This document shows positions 27,601 to 40,601 of a stretch of 64,000 nucleotides of DNA, in pieces. The number at the start of each line of letters is the position of its first letter. The stretch's first letter is position 1. The position numbers and the translations under genes were made by a program. Source of the DNA: Actinomycetota bacterium (lineage in GTDB: Bacteria; Actinomycetota; Acidimicrobiia; Acidimicrobiales; Ilumatobacteraceae); assembly GCA_009702045.1 (NCBI GenBank), contig WLIV01000011.1:34544-98543 (forward strand), written 5' to 3'. The notes beneath the pieces are model-generated. The model did no database searches. It was given only the letters and a program-made list of their open reading frames with translations, and had not been told where the DNA came from.

Positions 27601-28694
27601 GCCACATCCAGCGGATCGACAGGGTCCGCCAGCGGCTCGGCGATGTCGATGCGCTGTTGGTCAGCGACCTCACCAACATCCGTTGGCTCACCGGGTTCAC
27701 CGGCTCGAGCGGTTGGGTGCTAGTCGACGCCAGCGGGCTGACACTCGTGACGGACGGCCGCTACGGCGACCAAGCGGCCCGGCAGATGCGCGACGCAGGA
27801 GTGGTGGGCGAGGTGCTGGTCGGCCGCACCGCGTCGGCCACCCTGGCCCATGTGTGCGACCGCACTGCGGGGCGATCCACCGTCGGGTTCGAGGCGGCGC
27901 ACGTCAGCTTCCAGCAGCACGCCAGTTGGGCGAAGGAGTTCTCTGCGTCGCTGGTGCCCACGGTGGGTGTCGTCGAGAGCGAACGACGGATCAAGGACGA
28001 CGGCGAGATCGAGCTGATGGCACGAGCCTGTGCAATCGCCGATCAGGCACTCGCCGACGTTGCGCCCCGGCTTGCCGACGGCCTGACAGAGGAGCAGGTG
28101 CGCAACCTGCTGGAGATCCGAATGCGCGAGTTGGGCGCCACCGGTCCCAGCTACGACACGATTGTCGCGACCGGCACGGTCAATGCGGCGCTGCCGCACC
28201 ATCGTCCCACCGCCACTCCGATTGCCGAGGGTGACACGGTGATCATCGACGTGGGGGCCTTGGTGGGTGGCTATCACAGCGATATGACGCGAACGTTCGT
28301 CATCGGCGAGCCCTCCTCGTTGCAGCGCGAACTGTATGAGCTGGTGTTGGCTGCGCAGGTCGCCGGTGTGGCGGCAGTGAGGCCGGGCGTCACCGGCAAA
28401 GAGATCGACGGTGTATGCCGCGGGATCATCGCCGATGCCGGCTACGGCGAGTGGTTCACTCACGGAACGGGGCACGGTGTGGGCCTGTTGATCCATGAGG
28501 ATCCCTACGCGAATGCCACCAGTGAGGCCACTTTGCAGGTCGGCAACGTAGTGACCGTGGAGCCTGGCGTCTATCGTGAAGGCTTCGGCGGTATCCGTGT
28601 CGAAGATCTGGTGGTCGTCACCAGTGCTGGATGCCTCGTTCTGACTGCATCTCCGAAGGATTCACCGTGCCCGCCATCACCACCAACGACCTGA
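27597..28694 (+). CDS. pepQ: Xaa-Pro aminopeptidase/dipeptidase (M24 family)
   Basis: A creatinase-fold metallopeptidase removing residues before proline. The C-terminal pita-bread domain shows the metal ligands in order: [19 protein letters not shown] (two Asp), [17 protein letters not shown] (His), VTVEPGVY (Glu) and GIRVEDLV (Glu). At 365 residues it matches PepQ proteins encoded before efp in Actinobacteria. The GTG start overlaps the aroQ stop, and the 3' end runs 28 bases into efp. Confidence 0.92.
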   Translation: MSHIQRIDRVRQRLGDVDALLVSDLTNIRWLTGFTGSSGWVLVDASGLTLVTDGRYGDQAARQMRDAGVVGEVLVGRTASATLAHVCDRTAGRSTVGFEAAHVSFQQHASWAKEFSASLVPTVGVVESERRIKDDGEIELMARACAIADQALADVAPRLADGLTEEQVRNLLEIRMRELGATGPSYDTIVATGTVNAALPHHRPTATPIAEGDTVIIDVGALVGGYHSDMTRTFVIGEPSSLQRELYELVLAAQVAGVAAVRPGVTGKEIDGVCRGIIADAGYGEWFTHGTGHGVGLLIHEDPYANATSEATLQVGNVVTVEPGVYREGFGGIRVEDLVVVTSAGCLVLTASPKDSPCPPSPPTT

Positions 28695-29230
28695 AGAACG
28701 GCATCACGCTCGAACTCGAGAACGGCCTGTTCCAGGTTGTCGAGTTCCAGCATGTCAAGCCCGGCAAGGGCGGTGCGTTCGTGCGCAGCAAGCTGCGTAA
28801 CCTGAAGAACGGTGCGGTGATCGACCGCACGTTCAACGCCGGTATCCGCGTCGAGCAGGCGATGCTCGACAAGCGCGACATGCAGTTCCTGTATCGCGAC
28901 GGTGATCAGTATGTGTTCATGGACCAGGAGTCGTACGACCAGGAACACGTCGCGCCCGCCGCACTCGGCGATGCCGCCGACTACATGGTCGAGAACTCGG
29001 TCGCCGTCATCGCGTTCTACAAGGGTGAGATCGTCACGGTGGAGATTCCGGCCTCGGTGGAACTCGTCATCGCCGAAACGGAGCCTGGTATCCAGGGAGA
29101 TCGCGTCAGCGGTGCCCGCAAGCCGGCCACCCTGCAGACCGGCAAGGTCGTGTCCGTGCCCCTGTTCATCAACACTGGTGACAAGGTGAAGATCGACACC
29201 CGCACCGGCGATTACATGACGCGAGTCTGA
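28667..29230 (+). CDS. efp: Elongation factor P
   Basis: Relieves ribosome stalling at polyproline. All three beta-barrel domains are present in 187 residues. The tip loop reads VKPGKGGAF, with Lys at the position modified in some bacteria. The end reads VKIDTRTGDYMTRV, as in other EF-P proteins. The GTG is chosen because GAAGGA lies six bases upstream; a longer frame upstream lies within pepQ. nusB follows five bases after the stop. Confidence 0.97.
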   Translation: MPAITTNDLKNGITLELENGLFQVVEFQHVKPGKGGAFVRSKLRNLKNGAVIDRTFNAGIRVEQAMLDKRDMQFLYRDGDQYVFMDQESYDQEHVAPAALGDAADYMVENSVAVIAFYKGEIVTVEIPASVELVIAETEPGIQGDRVSGARKPATLQTGKVVSVPLFINTGDKVKIDTRTGDYMTRV

Positions 29231-29235
29231 CCACC

Positions 29236-29673
29236 ATGAGTCGCCGAGGTTCCGGCAGCTCACGGCCAGCGAGCGGGATGCCTGACGAGCGCACCGATGC
29301 GCGCGAACGGGCCCTGATTCTGCTCTATGAGTCCGAGTCGAAAGCCGTCCCACCCAGCGAGGTGCTGGCCACTCAGATCTCGCCTGCAGACGAGATGACG
29401 ACGCTGTTGGTGAAGGGTGTCGAGGCCAATCAACCGGCGCTCGACGCTGCCATCGCCAAGCAGTCCAAGGGTTGGACGTTGCAGCGCATGCCATCGATCG
29501 ACCGCAACGTGTTGCGTATCGCGGCGTTCGAACTGATGGGCCGCCCCGAGGTTCCCGTGGCAGTCGTGCTCGACGAAGCAGTGGAACTGGCCAAGCGTTT
29601 CAGCACCGACGACTCGGGTCGTTTCGTCAACGGTGTGCTGTCTGCACTGGTGCCGATCCTGCGCGCGCCCTGA
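29236..29673 (+). CDS. nusB: Transcription antitermination factor NusB
   Basis: With NusE (S10), binds boxA RNA in rRNA leaders. An all-helical domain of 145 residues with RERALILLYESES near the start, MPSIDRNVLRIAAFEL in the middle, and VVLDEAVELAKRFSTDDSG and FVNGVLSAL towards the end. A disordered N-terminal stretch of about 18 residues precedes the fold, and MPDERTD at codon 15 is an alternative start. It closes the conserved efp-nusB run. Confidence 0.93.
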   Translation: MSRRGSGSSRPASGMPDERTDARERALILLYESESKAVPPSEVLATQISPADEMTTLLVKGVEANQPALDAAIAKQSKGWTLQRMPSIDRNVLRIAAFELMGRPEVPVAVVLDEAVELAKRFSTDDSGRFVNGVLSALVPILRAP

Positions 29674-29701
29674 AGCACGCGCATCGGCAAGACTGCCCGC
29701 C

Positions 29702-31273
29702 GTGACTGAACGACTGAACGACGTGTTGTATCGGCTGGGCCTGCGCCTGCGCCGCATGCATCCGGCCGCGTGGCTTACATTCTGCGCCACCGTCCTGTTT
29801 GTCATCGTCTTCGCCAGACTCGGCGTACAGAACCATCGCAACTTCGGCACCTGGTCGTACGACATGGGCATCTACGACCAGGGGTTCTGGTTGGTCTCGC
29901 GCGGGCATTCGTTCATGTCGGTGCGCGGCATGAACTTCTGGGGTCACCACCTCAACTTGATCGTGGTGGCGTTCGTGCCGTTCTACTGGCTCGGAGCTGG
30001 GCCGACGTTCCTATATGTGGTGCAGGCGATCTTCCTCGGATCGGCGGCGATCCCGGTGTACCTCATCGCTCGCGACAAGTTCCGTACGCCATGGATGGGC
30101 CTCGTGTTCGCTGTCGTGTACTTGATGTACGCGCCGGTGCAGTGGATCAGCTGGGCGATGTTCCATCCCGAGGCGATGGTGATCGCTCCGTTCCTGTTCG
30201 CCTGGTGGTTCGCCACACGTGAGCGGTGGGGGTGGTGCTTCGCGATGGTGCTGCTGGCGCTGAGTATGCGCGAAGACGTCGCTCTGGCGGTGGTGATGAT
30301 GGGGCTGGTGTTGCTGGTCTACATGCGCAACGCACCCGACTACCGCCGAGTCGTTCGCCGCTGTATCGGCGTCATTGTGCTCGGCGGCGCGTGGTACGCG
30401 ATCACGACGAAGCTTGTGCTGCCCTACTTCAACGACGGCAAGCAGCCGTTCTACATCACGTACTTCTACGGTAACTACGGCCACAACGCGTTTGAGATCG
30501 GCCGCACGATCGCGAGCTACCCCAACCGGGTGGTGAGCGACGCGGTGCAGCACGATCGGTTGCAGTTCTACAAGCAACTCGGCTGGCCGCTGGGGTGGAT
30601 GCCGTTGGCCAGTCCGCTCGGCTTGTTGATGGCGCTGCCGCAGATGTTGGCCAGCGTGATCGGCCTCAGCCCATACGCGCGCATGATCAAGTACCAGTAC
30701 ACGTCGGTGATGATCGCTCCGCTCATGATCTCGGCGATCCATGGCGGGCACCGCCTCTGGCAGCTGCCGAAAGCGAAGGTGCTGTTGCCGGTCTGGCTGT
30801 TGCTGTGCGCGTTCACCACGAATGTGGCGTGGTCGCCCTCGCCGTTGGCCGAGGCCGCGAACTACCAGGTGTGGAGCCAGCCCAGCCGACGCAACGATTC
30901 GCTCCGCAAGGCGCTCACCTACATCCCCGGTGACGCGTCGGTGTCGGCCAGCTATCAGTTACTGCCGCACCTGAGCCATCGCACCGAGATCTACGACTGG
31001 CCGAACCCGTTCACGCCCGCAGTGTGGGGGAACGACGATTGTGATCACCTGCCCGACCCACGCACCATTGACTACGTGATCCTCGACCGTTCGCAGATCG
31101 GAACGGGCAACCAGCAGTTGTTCGAGGCGATGATGAAACCGGACGGCCCGTTCAAGGCCGTCTTCCAGGACGACAACGTGGTCGTGGCGCATCGGGTGGG
31201 AACGAGTGACGAGGTCGACGTGCGACCGCAGGCAAGTTCGTGCCAGGCGCTGGAGTTACGCCACAAGGGCTGA
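29702..31273 (+). CDS. DUF2079 multi-pass membrane protein
   Basis: A 523-residue polytopic membrane protein that looks like the DUF2079 family, whose function is unknown but whose layout resembles GT-C glycosyltransferases. The early block NFGTWSYDMGIYDQGFW and later WGHHLNLIVV are hallmarks. Around eight to ten hydrophobic segments follow, and the last 120 residues are soluble and probably extracytoplasmic. The GTG at 29702 is 28 bases past nusB. It occupies the place where pyrR, pyrB and pyrC sit in many relatives. Confidence 0.8.
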   Translation: MTERLNDVLYRLGLRLRRMHPAAWLTFCATVLFVIVFARLGVQNHRNFGTWSYDMGIYDQGFWLVSRGHSFMSVRGMNFWGHHLNLIVVAFVPFYWLGAGPTFLYVVQAIFLGSAAIPVYLIARDKFRTPWMGLVFAVVYLMYAPVQWISWAMFHPEAMVIAPFLFAWWFATRERWGWCFAMVLLALSMREDVALAVVMMGLVLLVYMRNAPDYRRVVRRCIGVIVLGGAWYAITTKLVLPYFNDGKQPFYITYFYGNYGHNAFEIGRTIASYPNRVVSDAVQHDRLQFYKQLGWPLGWMPLASPLGLLMALPQMLASVIGLSPYARMIKYQYTSVMIAPLMISAIHGGHRLWQLPKAKVLLPVWLLLCAFTTNVAWSPSPLAEAANYQVWSQPSRRNDSLRKALTYIPGDASVSASYQLLPHLSHRTEIYDWPNPFTPAVWGNDDCDHLPDPRTIDYVILDRSQIGTGNQQLFEAMMKPDGPFKAVFQDDNVVVAHRVGTSDEVDVRPQASSCQALELRHKG

Positions 31274-31296
31274 CCCGGACGGGCACGCTGCCGGGT
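31273..31296 (+). terminator. Possible terminator hairpin after the DUF2079 gene
   Basis: ACCCGG (31273-31278) can pair with CCGGGT (31291-31296) around a 12-base loop, right at the DUF2079 stop. No T-run follows. The rest of the gap to 31428 shows a TATCCT (31369-31374) that may be a -10, and nothing else I recognise. Confidence 0.3.
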
Positions 31297-31428
31297 CTCG
31301 GCACCGGTGGCGAGGCCATGAAACGGGCCGGTGCGAAGAGAAGCGCTGTGAGGTGCGCGTGGCCCCGCTATCCTCGGGTTTCGACCGTGAAACGGGTTCC
31401 GTGAGGCCCGTACGGGAGGAGAGACGCG

Positions 31429-31536
31429 ATGGTTGCCCTGTTTCCGTGTGCCCTTCTGCATGTTCGTGCACTATCGTGCATGAACATGCAAGACGTTGAG
31501 ACCGTGACGGCGATCGGCGGTGACCATCATGCGTGA
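31429..31536 (+). CDS. 35-codon leader ORF before carA
   Basis: A short frame with a near-perfect ribosome binding site, GGAGGAG, seven bases before its ATG. It ends at TGA 31534-31536, overlapping the carA ATG (31529) by eight bases, so translation of the two would be coupled. The peptide starts MVALFPCALLHVRALSC and ends TAIGGDHHA. It contains one Arg codon and no run of regulatory codons. Codons 10-21 lie over the palindrome at 31457-31490. It matches no known family and is inferred from the ribosome binding site and overlap only. Confidence 0.45.
   Translation: MVALFPCALLHVRALSCMNMQDVETVTAIGGDHHA
31457..31490. promoter_or_regulatory. Palindrome upstream of carA; candidate ArgR operator and/or RNA hairpin
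   Basis: TGCATGTTCGTGCAC (31457-31471) faces GTGCATGAACATGCA (31476-31490) across TATC; the two 15-base arms mismatch once in DNA and pair fully, with one G-U, in RNA. The right arm contains TGCATGAACATGCA, which recurs exactly upstream of argC. TGCAT-type half-sites are known from actinobacterial ARG boxes. TATCGT (31472-31477) in the centre could be a -10. Confidence 0.6.
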
Positions 31537-32661
31537 CGCCGCATTGGTGCTGGCCGACGGCAGTGTGTTCGAAGGTGAACTGATCGGCGCCGAACCCGTC
31601 GGTGGTGTCGCCGGTGGCGAGGTCGTGTTCAACACGACGCTGTCGGGGTATCAAGAGGTGATCACCGACCCCAGCTACGCGGGTCAGATCATCACTTTCA
31701 CCTACCCGCACATCGGCAACTACGGCGTCAATGCCACCGACTTCGAGTCGGCCCGTCCGTTCTGTCGTGGTGTGATCGTGCGTGAGATGGCTCGCCGCGA
31801 GAGCAACTACCGGAGTGAGGGTTCGCTCGACGGTCTGCTGCGCCGCTTCGGGATCAGCGGCATCGCCGGCATCGACACACGTCGGCTCACGCGCCTGATC
31901 CGCGATACGGGTGCATTGCCCGGTGCCTTCGGCCCGGTGAGTACCGGCGAGGCAGCACTGCGTGCCGCCGCTGTGGCCGAGAAGGGCACTGACGGGATCG
32001 ACCTCGTCGCGGGAGTCACCACTGCGCAGCGCTACACCGTGCCGTTCACCGGCGCTGCGGGCGGTGTCGGCGGTGTCGGCGGCCGACGCATTGTCGCCTA
32101 CGACTTCGGGATCAAGACCACGATCCTGCGCCACCTCAGCGCACTCGGCACGGTGGAGGTCGTTCCGGCCTCCACGACCGCTGCCGAAGTGCTGGCGCTG
32201 CATCCCGATGGTGTGTTCCTCAGCAACGGCCCCGGCGACCCGGCGATGGTGGGCTACGCGGTCGAGGCGATCGGCGACCTGCTCGCGAACGTGCCGATCT
32301 TCGGTATCTGCCTTGGCCACCAACTGCTCAGCCGGGCGATCGGCGGCGACACGTACAAACTGCCCTTCGGACACCACGGCGGCAACCACCCGGTACGCCA
32401 CGAGGCCACCGGCCATGTCGAGATCACCAGTCAGAACCACAACTTCTGCGTCAGCCCAGCGAGCCTCGAAGGTCGGGCAGAGATCACCCACCTGAACCTC
32501 AACGACCTCACCGTGGAGGGGATGCGAGTGCGCAACGCGCAGGCCTTCAGCGTGCAGTACCACCCCGAAGCCGGCCCCGGCCCACACGACAGCAGGTACC
32601 TGTTCCAGATGTTTGCCGACCTGATGGGCGACGCCACTGCCAAGAACGGGGTGACGGTCTG

Positions 32662-32662
<1 letters not shown>
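31529..32662 (+). CDS. carA: Carbamoyl phosphate synthase small subunit
   Basis: The glutaminase subunit that feeds ammonia to CarB for arginine and pyrimidine synthesis. The N-terminal domain has [20 protein letters not shown], and the class I amidotransferase domain has the catalytic Cys in GICLGHQ and the His in [13 protein letters not shown]. 377 residues, normal size. ATG at 31529 is chosen because it overlaps the leader ORF stop; a GTG at 31520 is possible. Its TGA overlaps the carB ATG by one base. Confidence 0.96.
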
Positions 32663-35943
<3,281 letters not shown>

Positions 35944-35956
35944 GGCGGTCGCTCCC

Positions 35957-36880
35957 GTGACGTCAGCGGTGCGCGTCGGGTCGCTCACCTTGCCCGCGCC
36001 GCTGATGACGGCGTCGGGAACGGCGGGGCACGGTGCCGAACTGGCGCCGTACTTCGACCTGTCGGAGCTGGGTGCGTTCGTCGTGAAGTCGCTGGCCTCG
36101 TTCGAGTGGGCCGGTAACCCGTCACCGCGGGTGCACCCTGCCGGGGTGGGGATGGTCAACGCCGTCGGGCTGCAAGGGCCGGGGGTGCAGCACTGGCTCG
36201 CCGAGGAGCTGCCGGCCCTGGCGGCCACTGGTGCCCGCGTGGTTGCCAGCATCTGGGGCCGCTCGCTGGAGGACTATCGCGCAGCTGCCGAGATGTTGGC
36301 GTCAGCTCCAGCGGCGGTGATCGCCGTCGAGGTCAACTTGTCGTGTCCGAACCTCGAAGGGCGTCGGGGCATCTTCGCCCACGACGCAGCGCTCTCGGCC
36401 GACGTGATCGCGGCCACCGCCGGATGTGGGCGACCTCGGTGGGCCAAGCTCAGCCCGAACACCGATCGGGTGGTCGAGGTGGCCCAGGCCGTTCACGCGG
36501 CCGGGGCTGAGGCGGTCACCCTGGTGAACACGCTGCTGGGCATGGTGCTCGATCCGCACACGGGTCGCCCCGTCCTCGGTGCGGGCGGTGGCGGGTACAG
36601 CGGCCGCCCGTTGCACCCGGTCGCCGTGAGAACGGTCTACGACGTGCACGCCGCGATCCCAGAGCTGCCGATCGTGGGTGCCGGGGGAGTAGCCAGCGGT
36701 TGGGACGCTGTCGAGTTGATGCTCGCCGGTGCCAGCGCGGTGCAAGTGGGAACCGCCACGTTCGCTGACCCGCGGGCACCGCTGCGCGTCCAGGCCGAGC
36801 TGCTCACGTGGTGTTCCCAGCGAGGTGTGACCCCCGCCGAACTCACCGGATTGGCCCATCGGGGTGGCATTCCGGCCTGA
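35957..36880 (+). CDS. pyrD: Dihydroorotate dehydrogenase (class 1-like)
   Basis: Oxidises dihydroorotate to orotate with FMN. MTASGTAGHG is the FMN-binding start, PAGVGMVNAVGLQGPGV the substrate loop, VEVNLSCPN an FMN contact, and GGYSGRPLHPVAV plus IVGAGGVASGWDAVE the later FMN-phosphate region. The 307-residue form without an N-terminal membrane helix suggests a soluble class 1 enzyme, probably 1B, though no pyrK is beside it. The GTG at 35957 follows GAGGCGG. In many Actinobacteria pyrF occupies this place. Confidence 0.88.
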   Translation: MTSAVRVGSLTLPAPLMTASGTAGHGAELAPYFDLSELGAFVVKSLASFEWAGNPSPRVHPAGVGMVNAVGLQGPGVQHWLAEELPALAATGARVVASIWGRSLEDYRAAAEMLASAPAAVIAVEVNLSCPNLEGRRGIFAHDAALSADVIAATAGCGRPRWAKLSPNTDRVVEVAQAVHAAGAEAVTLVNTLLGMVLDPHTGRPVLGAGGGGYSGRPLHPVAVRTVYDVHAAIPELPIVGAGGVASGWDAVELMLAGASAVQVGTATFADPRAPLRVQAELLTWCSQRGVTPAELTGLAHRGGIPA

Positions 36881-36943
36881 AGGCGCCGCCGGAATCGGCT
36901 GTGACAGGAATCCGATTGACGCCCCTTCCTCGGCGTGCGCGGC

Positions 36944-36949
36944 TAGTGT
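36944..36949 (+). promoter_or_regulatory. Leaderless-type -10 (TAGTGT) of mihF
   Basis: TAGTGT lies six bases before the mihF ATG. A TTGACG at 36916-36921 is 22 bases upstream, longer than an ideal -35 spacing. Confidence 0.5.
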
Positions 36950-36955
36950 CAACTC

Positions 36956-37267
36956 ATGGCAACACCTCCGCAACTCACTCCCGAACAGCGGGCCAACGCC
37001 CTTGCCAAGGCTGCCGAGGCCCGTACTGCCCGCGCCGAGCTGAAGAATCAGCTCAAGATGGGTTCCGTCTCGCTCGCTGAAGTACTCGAGTCCACCAGCG
37101 ACACGGCACTGAAGCTGAAGGTCATCTCACTCCTCGAATCGCTTCCGGGCGTCGGCAAAGTGAAGGCCCGCAAGATCATGGAAGAGATCGAGATCGCCGA
37201 CAACCGGCATGTCAAGGGTCTCGGCGCCCAGCAGAAACTGCAACTGCTCGACAAACTCGGCAAGTGA
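36956..37267 (+). CDS. mihF: Integration host factor, actinobacterial type (MihF/sIHF)
   Basis: A nucleoid-associated DNA-binding protein of 103 residues, unrelated in fold to HU/IHF. The core is LLESLPGVGKVKARKIMEEI, a helix-two-turn-helix region that contacts DNA, followed by RHVKGLGAQQ. The gene order mihF-gmk-rpoZ is standard for Actinobacteria. It starts six bases after TAGTGT with no ribosome binding site, so a leaderless mRNA is likely. gmk follows after three bases. Confidence 0.95.
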   Translation: MATPPQLTPEQRANALAKAAEARTARAELKNQLKMGSVSLAEVLESTSDTALKLKVISLLESLPGVGKVKARKIMEEIEIADNRHVKGLGAQQKLQLLDKLGK

Positions 37268-37270
37268 GGT

Positions 37271-37837
37271 ATGCGCGCTGACCCATCCTCAGCTGCGCGT
37301 CTCTTTATTGTGTCCGGCCCCGGCGGCGTGGGAAAGGGCACGATCGTCAACGCTCTTGTCGAACGCGACCCTCGGCTGTGGCTGAGCCGGTCGTGGACCA
37401 CCCGAGCGCAACGGCAGGGCGAGAGCGATACTGCCTACGTGTTCACCGACCCCGAGTCGTTCGAACGTCGTATCGCGGTCGACGGATTTCTCGAATGGAC
37501 CAACTTCCTCGGGAACTACTACGGAACCCCGATACCTGATCCGGTGGCGGGCCGCGACGTGGTCCTCGAGATCGAGGTCGACGGCGCCCGGCAGGTGAAA
37601 GCACTTCGACCTGAGGCGATCCTGATCTTCGTGCTGCCTCCCTCACGGCAGGAGCAGGAACGCCGGTTGCGTGGCCGCGGCGACGCCGAGGACAAGGTTC
37701 GCCAGCGCCTGCAGAAGGCGCTCGACGAGGAACCGGTTGGAATGGCGATCGCCAACCATGTGGTCGTCAACGACGATCTGGAGCGCACTGTCGGCGAGAT
37801 GATGCAGATCATCAGTCAGCATCGTCTCGCAGGCTGA
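37271..37837 (+). CDS. gmk: Guanylate kinase
   Basis: Phosphorylates GMP to GDP with ATP. The P-loop is SGPGGVGKGT and the GMP-binding segment begins LSRSWTTRAQRQGESD. The Tyr-rich NYYGTP follows, and the lid has RLRGRGDAEDKVRQRL. 188 residues. The usual lid start RxTTR is slightly altered (SWTTR). The gene lies three bases after mihF and 42 bases before rpoZ. Confidence 0.95.
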   Translation: MRADPSSAARLFIVSGPGGVGKGTIVNALVERDPRLWLSRSWTTRAQRQGESDTAYVFTDPESFERRIAVDGFLEWTNFLGNYYGTPIPDPVAGRDVVLEIEVDGARQVKALRPEAILIFVLPPSRQEQERRLRGRGDAEDKVRQRLQKALDEEPVGMAIANHVVVNDDLERTVGEMMQIISQHRLAG

Positions 37838-37847
37838 CGTTTCCGGG

Positions 37848-37853
37848 TAGACT
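37848..37853 (+). promoter_or_regulatory. Candidate -10 (TAGACT) of rpoZ
   Basis: TAGACT lies 26 bases before the rpoZ ATG. The intervening leader carries a strong AGGAGG ribosome binding site (37868-37873), so this gene is of the leadered type. Confidence 0.4.
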
Positions 37854-37879
37854 GCCTCGCTGTTTTCAGGAGGCCTTGA

Positions 37880-38170
37880 ATGTCCAACCGTTCGTTCGAC
37901 ACGATGATCAACCCGCAGATCGAGGAGCTCCTCGATCGCGTCGATTCCAAGTTCAGCCTTGTCACGCTGGCGGCCCGTCGGGCACGTCAGATCAACAGCT
38001 ACTTCAATCAGCTGGGCGACACTCCGGGACACATGGTGCCCCCGCAGGTGAGCAGCGTGGCCCGCAAGCCACTCAGCATCGCCTTCGAAGAGATCGCTGC
38101 CGACAAGGTCGTGCGCGTCGATCATCACCACAATGACCCCGACGGGCTTGCGGCCGACGCCGAAGCCTGA
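37880..38170 (+). CDS. rpoZ: RNA polymerase omega subunit
   Basis: A small subunit that helps beta-prime assemble into RNA polymerase. 96 residues. The conserved core is [20 protein letters not shown], followed by [14 protein letters not shown] and [14 protein letters not shown]. It has a strong AGGAGG site before the ATG and lies in the conserved gmk-rpoZ-coaBC order. Confidence 0.96.
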   Translation: MSNRSFDTMINPQIEELLDRVDSKFSLVTLAARRARQINSYFNQLGDTPGHMVPPQVSSVARKPLSIAFEEIAADKVVRVDHHHNDPDGLAADAEA

Positions 38171-38184
38171 GATTTCCTGCCGTC

Positions 38185-39411
38185 ATGCTCGCCGGCAAGC
38201 GAATCGTGCTGGGTGTCACCGGTGGCATCGCGGCCTATAAGGCCGTCGAGGTCTCCCGGCGTCTTGTCGACGCCGGAGCACACGTGGTACCGGTGATGAC
38301 CGCCGGTGCAGAACACTTCATCGGTCGCACCACACTGTCGGCCCTGGCCAGCGAGCCAGTGCAGACCAGCCTGTGGGACGAAGCAAGCCCCATCCCGCAC
38401 ACGATGTTGGGGCAGACCGCTGATCTGATCGTCGTCGCTCCGGCAACGGCCCGCCTCTTGGCCGCGTATGCGGCCGGGCTCAGTACCGATCTGCTCACCA
38501 ATGTGCTGCTTGCCACGCGAGCGCCCGTGGTGGTCTGCCCGGCGATGCACACCGAAATGTGGGAGCACCCAGCCGTGCAGGCCAACATCGCCACGCTGCG
38601 ATCGCGGGGTGTGCACATCGTTGAACCCGAAGAGGGTCGTCTGGCCGGCGGCGATGTCGGTGCTGGTCGCTTGGCTGCACCCGAGCGCATCGTCGCCGCG
38701 ATCGAGGCTGTTCTGTCGGCTGGCGACGATCTGGCCGGCCTGCACGTGGTGGTCTCCGCTGGGGGAACCCGTGAGCCGATCGACGCCGTCCGTGTCATTG
38801 CCAACCGCAGCAGTGGCAAGCAGGGCTACGCCGTCGCCGCCGAGGCAGCCGCTCGCGGCGCCCGCGTCACCCTGGTCTCCACCGTCGATTTGCCGGTCCC
38901 CGGCGGTGTGGTGGTGCGCACGGTCGAGACTGCAGCGCAGATGCACGCCGTACTCGACGAACTGGCACCAACGGCCGATGTCATCGTGATGGCGGCCGCC
39001 GTCGCCGACTTCCGTCCGGTCACCGTAGCTGCTGGCAAGTTGAAGAAGGATCAGGGCATCCCGCAGATCATGCTGGAACCGACCCCCGACATCCTGGCTG
39101 GGCTCGGCGCCAGCAAACCTGCCGGTCAGGTGCTCGTCGGGTTCGCCGCGGAAACGAGCGACCTGCTGGCCAACGCCGAATCGAAGTTGCGGCGCAAGAA
39201 CCTCGACCTCATCGTCGCCAACGATGTCGCCGCCCCAGGCGTTGGCTTCCAGCACGACACGAACGCTGTCACGCTGCTGCAGCGTGGCGGTGAGGTGCAC
39301 ACCATCGCACTCACCGATAAACGATCCATCGCGCAAGCGATCCTGACTATCGTGGTCGGGATTCGTGCCGCGGGCACCATCCCCAACAGCAAGAGGAGCC
39401 TCACCAAGTGA
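38185..39411 (+). CDS. coaBC: Bifunctional phosphopantothenoylcysteine decarboxylase/synthase
   Basis: Coenzyme A synthesis: joins cysteine to 4'-phosphopantothenate (CoaB, CTP-dependent), then decarboxylates it (CoaC, FMN). The N-terminal flavoprotein domain shows [17 protein letters not shown], the [16 protein letters not shown] block and the PAMHTEMW motif. The C-terminal CoaB domain shows [20 protein letters not shown] and AAAVADFRP. 408 residues, full length. Its stop overlaps the metK GTG. Confidence 0.95.
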   Translation: MLAGKRIVLGVTGGIAAYKAVEVSRRLVDAGAHVVPVMTAGAEHFIGRTTLSALASEPVQTSLWDEASPIPHTMLGQTADLIVVAPATARLLAAYAAGLSTDLLTNVLLATRAPVVVCPAMHTEMWEHPAVQANIATLRSRGVHIVEPEEGRLAGGDVGAGRLAAPERIVAAIEAVLSAGDDLAGLHVVVSAGGTREPIDAVRVIANRSSGKQGYAVAAEAAARGARVTLVSTVDLPVPGGVVVRTVETAAQMHAVLDELAPTADVIVMAAAVADFRPVTVAAGKLKKDQGIPQIMLEPTPDILAGLGASKPAGQVLVGFAAETSDLLANAESKLRRKNLDLIVANDVAAPGVGFQHDTNAVTLLQRGGEVHTIALTDKRSIAQAILTIVVGIRAAGTIPNSKRSLTK

Positions 39412-40601
39412 GCAGCTACACGTTCACCTCCGAGAGCGTCACCGAAGGCCACCCCGACAAGATGGCCGACCAGGTGAGCGATGCCGTACTCGACGCCATC
39501 CTGGCGGAAGATCCGAACGGCCGTGTCGCGTGCGAGACCCTGCTCACCACAGGTCTGTGCGTGGTGGCCGGCGAGATCACGACCTTCGCCTACGTCGACA
39601 TCCCGAAGCTGGCCCGCGAGGTCATCAACGGCATTGGCTACGACAACGCCCTCTACGGCTTCGACGGCAACACCTGCGGTGTCATCGTCTCGATCGACGA
39701 GCAGAGCCCCGATATCGCCCAGGGAGTCGACAAGAGCGAAGAAGTGCGGTCCACCGGACACGCCGAGGATCAGCTCGAACTCCAGGGCGCTGGCGACCAG
39801 GGCATGATGTTCGGCTACGCCTGTGACGAAACTCCCGACCTGATGCCGATGCCGATTTGGCTGGCGCACCGTCTCAGCGAGCGCCTCAGCGAAGTACGCA
39901 AGTCCGGCGCAATCCCGTACCTGCGACCCGATGGCAAGACCCAGGTCAGCGTCGAGTACGAGGATGGCCGCCCCGTGCGCCTCAACAACGTGCTCATCAG
40001 TACTCAGCACCAAGACGGGATCGACCGCGACACGGTCATCCGGCCAGACCTGATCGAGCAGGTGATCAACCCGATCATCCCGGCGCAGTTCGCCGACGAC
40101 AAGCCCGAGATCCACATCAACCCGACGGGTAAGTTCGTCATTGGCGGTCCTCACGGCGACACCGGTCTCACCGGCCGCAAGATCATCGTCGACACCTACG
40201 GTGGTATGGGCCGCCATGGAGGTGGCGCCTTCTCGGGCAAGGATCCCAGCAAGGTCGACCGTTCGGCCGCGTACGCCGCTCGCTGGGTGGCCAAGCACGT
40301 GGTCGCCTCTGGGGCTGCCACCCGCTGCGAGGTGCAGGTCGCGTACGCCATTGGCATGGCTCACCCGGTCAGCATCTACGTCGAGACGTTCGGCACCGGC
40401 AAGGTCTCCGACGAGACCATCGTCAACGCCGTGCGTTCCACGTTCGACCTACGCCCCGGCGCCATCGTGCGCGACCTCGACCTCAAGCGTCCGATCTACC
40501 GTCAGACGGCCGCCTACGGTCACTTCGGCCGCAACCGCCCTGATTTCACGTGGGAGCAGGTCAGCCGCCTCGACGCCTTCATGCGCGCCGTCGGCGTGTG
40601 A
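39408..40601 (+). CDS. metK: S-adenosylmethionine synthetase
   Basis: Makes S-adenosylmethionine from methionine and [23 protein letters not shown] starts the protein; [15 protein letters not shown] and [19 protein letters not shown] are the two family signatures. 397 residues, complete to [12 protein letters not shown]. The GTG start overlaps the coaBC stop and GAGGAG lies a few bases upstream. Confidence 0.97.
   Translation: MSSYTFTSESVTEGHPDKMADQVSDAVLDAILAEDPNGRVACETLLTTGLCVVAGEITTFAYVDIPKLAREVINGIGYDNALYGFDGNTCGVIVSIDEQSPDIAQGVDKSEEVRSTGHAEDQLELQGAGDQGMMFGYACDETPDLMPMPIWLAHRLSERLSEVRKSGAIPYLRPDGKTQVSVEYEDGRPVRLNNVLISTQHQDGIDRDTVIRPDLIEQVINPIIPAQFADDKPEIHINPTGKFVIGGPHGDTGLTGRKIIVDTYGGMGRHGGGAFSGKDPSKVDRSAAYAARWVAKHVVASGAATRCEVQVAYAIGMAHPVSIYVETFGTGKVSDETIVNAVRSTFDLRPGAIVRDLDLKRPIYRQTAAYGHFGRNRPDFTWEQVSRLDAFMRAVGV

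Noticed and set aside
31274..31519. PyrR-type attenuator before carA
   Set aside because: No PyrR-binding anti-antiterminator consensus or terminator with a T-run was seen, and pyrR is not in the neighbourhood; the palindrome matches the argC site instead.
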